Below, piece by piece: positions 25,021-32,475 of a DNA stretch of 36,951 bases; within the stretch, counting starts at the first letter, position 1; each line of letters starts with the position of its first letter. Source of the stretch: an uncultured Enterocloster sp. (lineage in GTDB: Bacteria; Bacillota; Clostridia; Lachnospirales; Lachnospiraceae); assembly GCA_944384065.1 (NCBI GenBank), contig CALWRY010000013.1:1-36951 (forward strand), read 5' to 3'. A model generated the notes under the pieces. That model was given only the letters and a program-made list of their open reading frames with translations, made no database searches and was not told the DNA's origin. The position numbers were made by a program, and so were the translations under genes.

Positions 25021-26843
25021 AAAATATATATGGAGCTTTGAGGAAATATAATTTCAGCCTTTGCGCCATTGTCATAAGAAAAGCGGATTTGCCCGGAAAG
25101 AGATTCTACGATATTGGTTATAATATCATAACCAATCCCGCTGTGTTCTGCGGTTTCAAAATCTTCTGGGAAGCCGATCCCATTGTCTGTTACACTAAGG
25201 TGAATCTGATTATCTACCTGATAGCAGACAATGGTAATCGCTAATGTACCGGAGTCAACTTTGCTGTGTTTGACGCTGTTGGTTAACAATTCGTTGACTA
25301 CAAGGGCGATAGAGAGGGCCTTGTTATAGGGAATGATGGCATTGTTTAAATCAAAATGGAGCGTAGCCATATTTTTGTAGCTTTCGGCGATACCATTTAA
25401 GATAGATGCGAGATCCATCAAATTATTGCTGGAGGTTTGATGGGATAAAAGGTCATGAACAATCGCAATCGCTTTTATTCGGGATATGATAGTAGTGAGA
25501 ATAGGAACATCTTCGATATGGCCGTCATTTATCAATTTTTCCTTTTCCAGGGTCACAAGGCTGACGATGGTCTGAAGGCTGTTTTTTATGCGGTGATGGC
25601 TTTCCTGCACAAGGGAGGAACGCCCGATTAAAATAGAGGTTTCAATGGAAATAGAAATTTCCCGTGCAAAGTTGGTCAAAAGGGCATGATCACGCTCATT
25701 TAAAGCGTTGCGCTGTTGATCATACGAGATTAGGATTAGAGCATTTGTCCCGTAGCTGACTTTAATGGGCACACAAACAAAATGACCCTTAAAAGCCAGG
25801 CCGTGATTCAGCTTGTCAGCATCTGTATGATTTAGTATAAAGGGATGCATATTGGGCTGCTGTAAAAAGCGCTCAATCATTTCTTCAGAAATAAAATAAT
25901 CTACAGGCGTATCAAAATAGCTTGAAGTTCTGCGTATTTTAAATTTTTTATCTGTTAAAAGGATTTGGCAGCTTTTTCCGTGGGTGATATAGAGGATGTC
26001 CGAGCACATGAGCTGCAGGGTGTTCTTTAGATCTGCATTGAAGGAGGCAATATCCTTCACATCAGGCGCCACAGATACCAGATCCATATGGGATGCGTCT
26101 TTTTGTCCCCCCATAAACTCCCATCCCATAAAAATATTCATAAAATCATGGGGGAATCTCTGTACAGTGGAGGTGATGTTTGTCGTTATAATATGCCTAT
26201 TTCGGATAATGGAAACCCGGTCGGAATAGAGCATGGCCAGCTCATAAAGGGAGGTGAAAAAAACAACGCAGGTGCCATTTGATTTAATATTATTGATGAG
26301 GCGTTCCAGAGTATTGGCATAGCCAAGCTCAATGAATCGATCCAAGCCCTCAGGTATAAAGACAATAGCGGGCTTGTGTACATAAACCCGAAGAAGGGAG
26401 AGCAGAAGATTCTGCTCTGGCTCAAGATCTTTAGGCATAGTATAGGACTTTCCAGGAAGATTATATTCTTTGAGCATTTTTTTAAATTGTGCTTTTAGAA
26501 GGAACCTTCGCTGGTTATAGAGAGAGGTCTCAAACATAAAAATGTTTTCAAATACGGACAATGTTGGAAAAAGATTCGTCAGAAGAAACACTTCGGGCTT
26601 CACCGCATATTTTGAAAAATCAAAGTCGCCGAAAAGTTGAGGGCCTAGCTGGGAGTTTTCCTGATACATGCAAAGAGTATCCCATAATCCCGTAATTTCT
26701 GTAGGACTGTTGGAGATTACGGCATGGATTTCCCCCAATCTAAGAGCGAGGCCTAAGGATTCTAACTCCTGGTGAGGAGTCGCTTTGTTATTTTGGCGTT
26801 CCTTTGATAAATAGTGAGAAACAGAGGAAAATAAATTTTTCAT
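25017..26843 (-). CDS. Sensor histidine kinase with N-terminal degenerate ABC-ATPase domain and GAF domain
   Basis: A 608-residue cytoplasmic kinase. Residues about 27-245 align with domain 1 of RbsA/MglA ATPases: LFPTLSVFENIFM (91-103), EPEQNLLLSLLRVYVHKPAIVFIPEGLD (about 141-168), VVFFTSLYELAMLYSDRVSIIRNRHIITT (193-221) and FMNIFMGWEF. Walker A is lost (ISNSPTEITG), Walker B Asp is Pro (FIPE) and the H-loop His is Ser197, so it should not hydrolyse ATP. About 258-405 is GAF-like. HisKA_2 has ESHHRIKNSLQTIVSLV (phospho-His about 416/417), and the ATPase domain has NELLTNSVKHS (517-527) and DNGIGF (553-558). It follows the ANTAR regulator gene by two bases. No membrane segments are visible. 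I infer it senses the state of the adjacent importer. Confidence 0.88.
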   Translation of the reverse strand: MKNLFSSVSHYLSKERQNNKATPHQELESLGLALRLGEIHAVISNSPTEITGLWDTLCMYQENSQLGPQLFGDFDFSKYAVKPEVFLLTNLFPTLSVFENIFMFETSLYNQRRFLLKAQFKKMLKEYNLPGKSYTMPKDLEPEQNLLLSLLRVYVHKPAIVFIPEGLDRFIELGYANTLERLINNIKSNGTCVVFFTSLYELAMLYSDRVSIIRNRHIITTNITSTVQRFPHDFMNIFMGWEFMGGQKDASHMDLVSVAPDVKDIASFNADLKNTLQLMCSDILYITHGKSCQILLTDKKFKIRRTSSYFDTPVDYFISEEMIERFLQQPNMHPFILNHTDADKLNHGLAFKGHFVCVPIKVSYGTNALILISYDQQRNALNERDHALLTNFAREISISIETSILIGRSSLVQESHHRIKNSLQTIVSLVTLEKEKLINDGHIEDVPILTTIISRIKAIAIVHDLLSHQTSSNNLMDLASILNGIAESYKNMATLHFDLNNAIIPYNKALSIALVVNELLTNSVKHSKVDSGTLAITIVCYQVDNQIHLSVTDNGIGFPEDFETAEHSGIGYDIITNIVESLSGQIRFSYDNGAKAEIIFPQSSIYIF

Positions 26844-26845
26844 AG

Positions 26846-27493
26846 CTAAAAATCAAATTCCTTATCTGCGCGTAAAATATCCTGCGCTACTGCGGTGATC
26901 TTGATGTTCTTTTTCTGGCTAGTGTTTTGAAGATACTTCATAGCAGCCTTTTCTGACATGCCAAATTTATCAATCAGAACACCTTTTGCTCTTTCTATTA
27001 TTTTCCGATCACTTAGAGCCTGCTTTGTTAAATCAAGCTCTTTTTTGACCTCATGAAGCTCTTCATGGATATTTTCTAACTTATTGTTTGCCTCGTTTAG
27101 GTTCTGTCGTAAGTTTAGAGAATCCTGATGCCGTGCATAACTGATGGAAATAGCAGACTGCAGATCATATTCGTCAATAGGCTTTTGAAGATAATAATAT
27201 ACGCCAGATTTTGTGCTGCGACTAATAAAGGTTTCGTTATGATATCCAGTCACAAGAATAATAGGAATATCCAATTTTTCCTTGATCTGGTCGGCAGCTG
27301 TAATTCCATCACAGCCAGGCATATTAATATCCATAATCACAATATCCGGTTTAAGCTGCAGGACATCACGGACAGTGCTGTTGCCATCCATTGCAGAGCC
27401 ACAGATTGTATGTTTTAAAATACGCAGCATGGACTTGCAGCCCATTAAGACTACAGGATCATCTTCTGCTATAAATACACGTAAATTTTCCAT
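26846..27493 (-). CDS. Response regulator with ANTAR RNA-binding output domain
   Basis: A 215-residue two-domain regulator. The receiver domain spans about 1-120 with acidic pocket Asp11/Asp12, phospho-acceptor Asp55 (IVIMDINMPG), Thr82 and Lys104. A coiled coil spans about 125-160. The ANTAR domain (160-207) reads SDRKIIERAKGVLIDKFGMSEKAAMKYL and so on. ANTAR regulators such as EutV and AmiR, when activated, bind tandem hairpins in leaders and block termination. The cognate kinase is the next gene, and a fitting leader lies at 18553-18631. ATG 27493 follows a GGAGGG site. Confidence 0.93.
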   Translation of the reverse strand: MENLRVFIAEDDPVVLMGCKSMLRILKHTICGSAMDGNSTVRDVLQLKPDIVIMDINMPGCDGITAADQIKEKLDIPIILVTGYHNETFISRSTKSGVYYYLQKPIDEYDLQSAISISYARHQDSLNLRQNLNEANNKLENIHEELHEVKKELDLTKQALSDRKIIERAKGVLIDKFGMSEKAAMKYLQNTSQKKNIKITAVAQDILRADKEFDF

Positions 27494-27512
27494 GGTAATC
27501 CCTCCGGGTAGT

Positions 27513-27541
27513 ATTATACCATAAATTTACCATCTTTAATA
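27513..27541 (-). promoter_or_regulatory. Probable promoter of the ANTAR regulator-kinase operon
   Basis: A perfect TATAAT (27518-27513 on the minus strand) lies about 20 bases before the regulator ATG, with a weak TATTAA 17 bases upstream. The weak -35 overlaps a 16-base element on the plus strand (27535-27550) that is shared with the ABC operon leader. Confidence 0.5.
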
Positions 27542-27576
27542 CAGAAATATCTTTAAAAGTAGGAGGATTTATCAAT

Positions 27577-28464
27577 ATGAAACAAATTGGAGTGGTAGGA
27601 CTTGGAACGATGGGGTTGGCGATTGCCGCCAATCTCTTAGACAAGGGATACAGCGTTTGGGGATTTGACAGGAGTCCAGAAAGAATAACGCTTTTTGAAG
27701 GCCAAGGAGGGAAGGCGGCAAAGAGTGCTGCAGATGTTGGGCAAAATGTAGATACCGTTATTATTATGGTGTTTGCGTCTGCGGATTTAAGAGATGTAAT
27801 TCTAGGAAAAGATGGCCTGATAGAAACACTGCAGGGAGAAAGCACCGTAATAATTACAGCCAGTGTGGGTCCGCAAATTATTTTGGAGATAGAAGGGGAG
27901 CTTTCGAAAAAAGATATAAAGATATTGGATGCACCTGTTATGGCAGATTTTAATGACGCAAAGGCGGGAAGAATGCGGATGCTTTTATCTGGGGAAGAAG
28001 CGGTAATAGAAAAACACCGGAATATGCTCTCGGATATGACTTCTGAGATATACTCCATGGGCGATAAACCAGGAATGGCACAGGCTGGAAAGATGTGCCT
28101 TCAGGCGCTGTTCTGCCTTTCATTTGAGTCGGGGTTCGAGATAATCGCAATGGCAAGAAGTTATGGCTTGAATATGAAGGAAATGCGGAGGGCATCAGAG
28201 GATAGCCCTGCATCTTCCGTAATGCTTGATATGGCATGGAAATTTGGAGCTGAGAGAATATTCGAAAACACATTCAATCCTATGTCTATATTTGACAAAG
28301 ATATTCATATTGTTTTGGACATGGAAAGGGATAAAAAACTTTGGATGCCGGCCTCTGAAGGGACGGCAGCTATATATAGGAAGGCACTTGAAAAGTGGCC
28401 GAAGGAGGATGTCTGGTCCGCAATCAAAATTGTAGAAAATGAGAAGGAGACAGAAAATGAGTAA
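27577..28464 (+). CDS. NAD(P)-dependent oxidoreductase of the beta-hydroxyacid dehydrogenase family, divergent active site
   Basis: A 295-residue protein with an N-terminal Rossmann fold (IGVVGLGTMGLAIAANLL, 4-21) and an all-helical C-terminal domain. Family catalytic Lys is present (Lys172 in AGKMC). The Asn three residues later is Leu175, and the substrate-binding SGG of the DAPVSGG motif is MAD (DAPVMADF, 118-125). Classical members (GarR, LtnD, 3-hydroxyisobutyrate dehydrogenase) oxidise or reduce beta-hydroxy acids; the changes suggest a different substrate or a decarboxylating variant. AGGAGG precedes the ATG. It heads the second catabolic operon, divergent from the ANTAR regulator. Confidence 0.85.
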   Translation: MKQIGVVGLGTMGLAIAANLLDKGYSVWGFDRSPERITLFEGQGGKAAKSAADVGQNVDTVIIMVFASADLRDVILGKDGLIETLQGESTVIITASVGPQIILEIEGELSKKDIKILDAPVMADFNDAKAGRMRMLLSGEEAVIEKHRNMLSDMTSEIYSMGDKPGMAQAGKMCLQALFCLSFESGFEIIAMARSYGLNMKEMRRASEDSPASSVMLDMAWKFGAERIFENTFNPMSIFDKDIHIVLDMERDKKLWMPASEGTAAIYRKALEKWPKEDVWSAIKIVENEKETENE

Positions 28465-29419
28465 AACGTATAAGCTGACAATGGACAATAAAAAAATGTT
28501 TTATGATCCCCTAATTAAGCCAGCGATTTATATAGAGCCTGGAGATGTGGTGATATGCGAATCAGAGGACGCAAATTTAAGTCATTTTTTAACGGAAAAG
28601 GATATATGGGAGCATTGCGGCGAACTGAAGGAGGACTGCGGAGGAGGGAGCGACCCAGTATGTGGACCTATCTATGTTAATGGAGCAAAGGAAGGAGATT
28701 TTCTTTCAATAGAAATTTTGGATGTGCAAGCAGGGCCTTGGAGAAATGGAGGATATACATCGATTCAGGGGGAGGTTGGCTGGTTTCAGAACCGTAGAAT
28801 TCCCGCAACGGAAAAAGCGGCGACAAGAATATTAACATATGACAATGATGGCAGTCTTATTATGAATTTGGATGGAGGAAAAGAATATTTAAAAGTTCCG
28901 GCCAATAATTTTGTAGGATGTATTGGAGTGGCCCCCAAATATGATAGAATCCCATCTGATCATATGAACCGGGAGGTTTGCGGAAATGTGGACATTCCTC
29001 AGTTTAAAAAAGGAGCAACCGTTGTTTTGCGGTGCAATGTGGATGGTGGGTTATTAAGTATCGGCGACGTTCATGCGGCGCAAGGGGACGGCGAAATTAC
29101 AGGATGCGCCGTAGAAAGTCAGGGAAGAACAACAGTTAAGGTCTCTCTTATTAAGAAAGGGGATATGCCGTATTACGGATTCCCTCAGGTCAATAACGAT
29201 AAGATGATAGGATCCGTAGGTGTGTGTCCCCATATAGATATGAATTATTGCTGTATGGAGGGATATGCGGATCTGATTTATCGAATTGAGGCGGAGTATG
29301 GAATAGGCCAAGCAGATGCCTATATGCTCTTATGTATTGCCGGAAAGATACAGATAGGGAATGGTCTTTCCGCCGTGTGTATGATCGACAGGGAAATTTT
29401 AAAAAAGTATAGGAGATAG
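28457..29419 (+). CDS. Acetamidase/formamidase family protein
   Basis: A 320-residue protein of the FmdA/AmdA family, which hydrolyses short amides such as formamide or acetamide. Family signatures present: CGPIYVNGAKEGDFLSIEIL, WFQNRRIPATEK, and the strongly conserved GDVHAAQGDGEITGCAVE. The N-terminus differs somewhat from characterised members. ATG 28457 lies inside the end of the preceding gene with GAGAAGGAGA just upstream; a longer open frame to 28439 lacks a site. It suggests that the pathway substrate contains or generates an amide. Family assignment is firm, substrate unknown. Confidence 0.88.
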   Translation: MSKTYKLTMDNKKMFYDPLIKPAIYIEPGDVVICESEDANLSHFLTEKDIWEHCGELKEDCGGGSDPVCGPIYVNGAKEGDFLSIEILDVQAGPWRNGGYTSIQGEVGWFQNRRIPATEKAATRILTYDNDGSLIMNLDGGKEYLKVPANNFVGCIGVAPKYDRIPSDHMNREVCGNVDIPQFKKGATVVLRCNVDGGLLSIGDVHAAQGDGEITGCAVESQGRTTVKVSLIKKGDMPYYGFPQVNNDKMIGSVGVCPHIDMNYCCMEGYADLIYRIEAEYGIGQADAYMLLCIAGKIQIGNGLSAVCMIDREILKKYRR

Positions 29420-29423
29420 AGGG

Positions 29424-30263
29424 ATGGCTGCAAAAAAGCTTTTTAAAATAGGTGCTTCTGTATGTGTGAAAGCTCCGAAAGGCTCAGCATTTCCTATTGT
29501 GGACGCTGATATTTACCGGAGCATTGATTGGCTTTATGATAATGATTTTGATAGTATAGAGGTCCATATTCCATCCCCCGATTTGGTAGATGCCGTAAAA
29601 TTAAAGGAGTATATTGCCAGCAAAGGAATGTGTGCATCATCAATTGGGACAGGCCTTGCAGTGGCATATGAGCATCTTACATTGACAGATGGAGATAAAG
29701 CTATCCGCGACAGAGCCATAGAGCGCTTAATGCGGCAGTGTGATCTTGGCGCGCAGCTGGATTGTCCTGTTATTATTGGATCCATGCGGGGCAAGGTGGA
29801 AGCGGGGGATACATATGAAGAGGTTGACAAGCGGATGGTGGAGTCAACAAAACGTCTTATGGAGTATGCGGAACATCTGGGGGTAGATGTGGTAGTGGAG
29901 GCAATTGACAGGAGTGAAACCAATTATTTAAAAACAGCTGAAGAAGTATTGGAGCTGATTGACAGAGTGGGAAGTAAATATTTAAAGGTGCACCTGGATA
30001 CATTCCATATGAATATAGAGGAAACCGACTGGGAAAAGCCAGTTTTACAGTGCGGGGAAAAGCTGGGCCATGTGCATGTGGCAGATAATACCAGACTGTA
30101 CCCAGGTTCAGGGATGATAGATTTTATCCCATTTCTTAAGGCGTTAAAAGCAATTCATTACAATCGAAGCTTGGTTATGGAGATATATCCAGGAACGGAC
30201 GGCTATAGATCCTGTAGGCTGGGACAGGAGTATCTGATGCGCTGTTTTGAAAAAATCCAATAA
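29424..30263 (+). CDS. Sugar phosphate isomerase/epimerase-type TIM-barrel protein
   Basis: A 279-residue xylose isomerase-like barrel protein. Metal and catalytic candidates sit at strand ends: VVVEAIDRSETNYL (Glu), KVHLDTFHMNIEE (Asp, His), GHVHVADNTR (His) and LVMEIYPG (Glu). This pattern resembles the OtnI/hydroxypyruvate isomerase and tagatose epimerase group, so keto-sugar or keto-acid isomerisation is plausible. It begins four bases after the amidase gene and ends the second operon. It is not a close copy of the barrel protein at 19790. A terminator follows at 30440. Confidence 0.82.
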   Translation: MAAKKLFKIGASVCVKAPKGSAFPIVDADIYRSIDWLYDNDFDSIEVHIPSPDLVDAVKLKEYIASKGMCASSIGTGLAVAYEHLTLTDGDKAIRDRAIERLMRQCDLGAQLDCPVIIGSMRGKVEAGDTYEEVDKRMVESTKRLMEYAEHLGVDVVVEAIDRSETNYLKTAEEVLELIDRVGSKYLKVHLDTFHMNIEETDWEKPVLQCGEKLGHVHVADNTRLYPGSGMIDFIPFLKALKAIHYNRSLVMEIYPGTDGYRSCRLGQEYLMRCFEKIQ

Positions 30264-30439
30264 AGAGATTGTCAAGTGATCTTGGACTCTTTCAGCGCCA
30301 AAGAATAAATCTTGGAACTTCCAACTTTCCCGCCAGAATCTATTTGATGGGAGTCTTGTCCACAATAAACATTTCTGCCAGAAACCGAGCTGCCCCAAAT
30401 AAACGAGCAAAATCGTTAAATTCATATTGCCATAGAAAT
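30264..30439. other. Probable decayed coding remnant
   Basis: The minus strand reads FNDFARLFGAARFLAEMFIVDK, then a stop, then LAGKLEVPRFILWR and another stop. It looks protein-like but interrupted, and I do not recognise the family. No inverted repeats marking an insertion sequence are seen. Confidence 0.25.
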
Positions 30440-30480
30440 AGCGGGCCGCTGCCGCCAAAGCAGCAAAAGGCCCGCTTCTT
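30440..30480 (+). terminator. Terminator of the second catabolic operon, possibly bidirectional
   Basis: AGCGGGCC (30440-30447) pairs with GGCCCGCT (30469-30476), inner GCTGC (30448-30452) with GCAGC (30460-30464) and an AAAA bulge, followed by TCTTTATTATTATATT. The XRE gene converges from the other side. Confidence 0.75.
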
Positions 30481-30490
30481 TATTATTATA

Positions 30491-30832
30491 TTATTGCTCA
30501 AAAGATTTTCCCGCCAGGCTTTCCGCCACCTGGAGCAGCGCCTTCTGGTCTTTTTCGCCGAGACTGCGAAAAGCATATAGAAGCCGCCGCTCTAAGGGAG
30601 CGATGGAATCCGGGCCGTCGGCCTCTTCACCTGACGCATCTTCCTCCGAATCAGCCACCAGATAATCAATCGTGGTGTGAAACAGCTTTGCCAGCGCTTT
30701 CAGGGTATCTATGTCCGGGTGGGCGAGATCATTTTCATATTTCCAGACGGACTGCTGGGTGATATGCAAGAAATTAGCCAGCTGCATTTGGCTCATTTGA
30801 TATTTGTTCCGCATTTTTTTCAGATTTTTCAT
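30491..30832 (-). CDS. XRE-family helix-turn-helix transcriptional regulator
   Basis: A 113-residue DNA-binding protein. The Cro/CI-type helix-turn-helix lies at about residues 5-58: KMRNKYQMSQMQLANFLHITQQSVWKYENDLAHPDIDTLKALAKLF. An acidic linker (EEDASGEEADGPDS) leads to a short helical end. The start is ATG 30832 with GAGGTG upstream; an earlier in-frame start at 30874 lacks a site. It is divergent from the MBOAT gene, and an inverted repeat overlaps the -35 of that promoter, so it probably represses the neighbour. No partner for signal sensing is encoded nearby. Confidence 0.88.
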   Translation of the reverse strand: MKNLKKMRNKYQMSQMQLANFLHITQQSVWKYENDLAHPDIDTLKALAKLFHTTIDYLVADSEEDASGEEADGPDSIAPLERRLLYAFRSLGEKDQKALLQVAESLAGKSFEQ

Positions 30833-30891
30833 AAGGACACCTCGTAGCATAAGAATAACAAGTTTCAAAATCACTGAATAAATCTTAAAAG

Positions 30892-30927
30892 TAGTTGTTG
30901 AATAACAACTATAAGATGTGATAAAAT
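30892..30927 (+). promoter_or_regulatory. MBOAT promoter with overlapping operator
   Basis: TTGAAT (30898-30903), an 18-base spacer and TAAAAT (30922-30927). A perfect inverted repeat TAGTTGTT-GAAT-AACAACTA (30892-30911) covers the -35. A related half-site AATAACAAG lies nearer the XRE gene, at about 30854. Confidence 0.6.
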
Positions 30928-30956
30928 GGTGAAGATTCTTTCAGGGAGGTGTACCC

Positions 30957-32456
30957 ATGCTTTTTAACAGCTATGAGTTTTTGCTATTTTTTCCGGTTGT
31001 CATATCGGCGTATTTTCTGCTTCCCCAGCGCTTTAAAGAGGGATGGCTTCTTGTGGCAAGCTATTGGTTTTATATGGGATGGGATCCCAAATATGGACTT
31101 CTGCTGTTTGGAGCCACGCTGGTGACTTATACAGGGGGACGGCTTATCGACGGGATGCGGGGCCGCAGGCTCCAGGTGTTAAGATGGCCGGTGCGGGCGG
31201 AAAAGCTGCTCTTATTTTTGACGATCTTTATCAACTTCGGCGTGCTGTTCTTCTTCAAATATTTCAATTTTGCCCTCACAAATTTATACGCGGTTCTCAA
31301 TATAGCTGGAGTCCGGACCGCAGCGCAGAAATTTGATATTGTTCTCCCGGTGGGAATTTCTTTTTTTACCTTTCAGGCCGTAGGCTATACGATTGACGTC
31401 TACAGGAAGGATATCTACGCGGAAAAAAGCTTTACAAGATACGCGCTTTTTGTATCCTTTTTTCCCCAGCTTGTGGCAGGGCCTATTGAGCGGAGCAAAA
31501 ATCTGTTAAAACAGCTGGACAAAACCTATCGCTTCCAGTGGGAAAATATGCGGGAAGGACTTCTTCTTATGCTCTGGGGCTATTTTCTGAAGCTGATGAT
31601 AGCGGATCGGGCGGCCCTCTATGTGGATAAGGTTTTTGGTGATTTTTATACCTACACGGGCGTGTATATTGTCATGGCGGTGATTCTCTTTGCCTTTCAA
31701 ATTTACTGCGATTTCGCGGGCTACTCCATCATCGCCATGGGTGCGGCGAAAATTTTGGGCATACAGCTCATGGATAATTTCAACTGCCCGTATTTTTCCC
31801 AGTCTGTGGCGGAATTTTGGAGGAGATGGCACATTTCTCTCAGCTCCTGGTTCAGGGATTATCTTTACATACCCTTGGGCGGTAACCGGAAGGGAAGGAC
31901 GCGCAAGCACGTAAATATTCTGATTGTATTCCTGCTCAGCGGCCTCTGGCACGGAGCCAGCTGGGGATTTGTGGCCTGGGGGCTTATCAACGGGATTTAC
32001 CAGGTGATAGGCGACAGGCTTTCCGGGCTTCGCGCACGGGGAAAGGAGCTCTTTGAGATACGGGAGGCTTCCTTTTCCCATAAGTTTTTTAAAATTTTGT
32101 TCACCTTCGCGCTGATTGATTTTTCCTGGCTCTTTTTCCGTGCGGAGGGCTTCCGCACCTCGCTGCGGATTGGAAAGCAGATGCTTATTCACCCGAATAT
32201 CAACGCCCTTTTAAGCGGATCGGTCTTTACGCTGGCGCTGGGCTTCAAGGACTTTCTGGTGCTTCTTACGTCCATTATTGTCCTTATATGCGCGGATTAC
32301 TTAAAGTGGAAGGGAGTAGTGGTGCGCAGGGCCCTTCTGAATCAGGACTTTTGGTTCCGCTGGATGGTGTATATTTTTGCAGTTCTCATAATCGTGATTA
32401 TGGGTATATGGGGGAGCGCGTATGATGCGAACAGCTTTATATATTTCCAGTTTTAG
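30957..32456 (+). CDS. MBOAT-family O-acyltransferase (AlgI/DltB-like)
   Basis: A 499-residue multi-spanning membrane protein, about eleven helices, that transfers acyl groups (usually acetyl) across the membrane to an exported polysaccharide. It starts MLFNSYEFLLFFPVV, typical of AlgI-like proteins, and carries GISFFTFQAVGYTIDVYR, SVAEFWRRWHISLSSWFRDYLYIPLGGNRKG and the catalytic His in LLSGLWHGASWGF. AGGGAGGTG precedes the ATG. The next gene encodes the extracytoplasmic partner. No polysaccharide synthesis genes lie nearby, so the acceptor is unknown. Confidence 0.92.
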   Translation: MLFNSYEFLLFFPVVISAYFLLPQRFKEGWLLVASYWFYMGWDPKYGLLLFGATLVTYTGGRLIDGMRGRRLQVLRWPVRAEKLLLFLTIFINFGVLFFFKYFNFALTNLYAVLNIAGVRTAAQKFDIVLPVGISFFTFQAVGYTIDVYRKDIYAEKSFTRYALFVSFFPQLVAGPIERSKNLLKQLDKTYRFQWENMREGLLLMLWGYFLKLMIADRAALYVDKVFGDFYTYTGVYIVMAVILFAFQIYCDFAGYSIIAMGAAKILGIQLMDNFNCPYFSQSVAEFWRRWHISLSSWFRDYLYIPLGGNRKGRTRKHVNILIVFLLSGLWHGASWGFVAWGLINGIYQVIGDRLSGLRARGKELFEIREASFSHKFFKILFTFALIDFSWLFFRAEGFRTSLRIGKQMLIHPNINALLSGSVFTLALGFKDFLVLLTSIIVLICADYLKWKGVVVRRALLNQDFWFRWMVYIFAVLIIVIMGIWGSAYDANSFIYFQF

Positions 32457-32475
32457 GATATAGGGGAGGAGAAAT

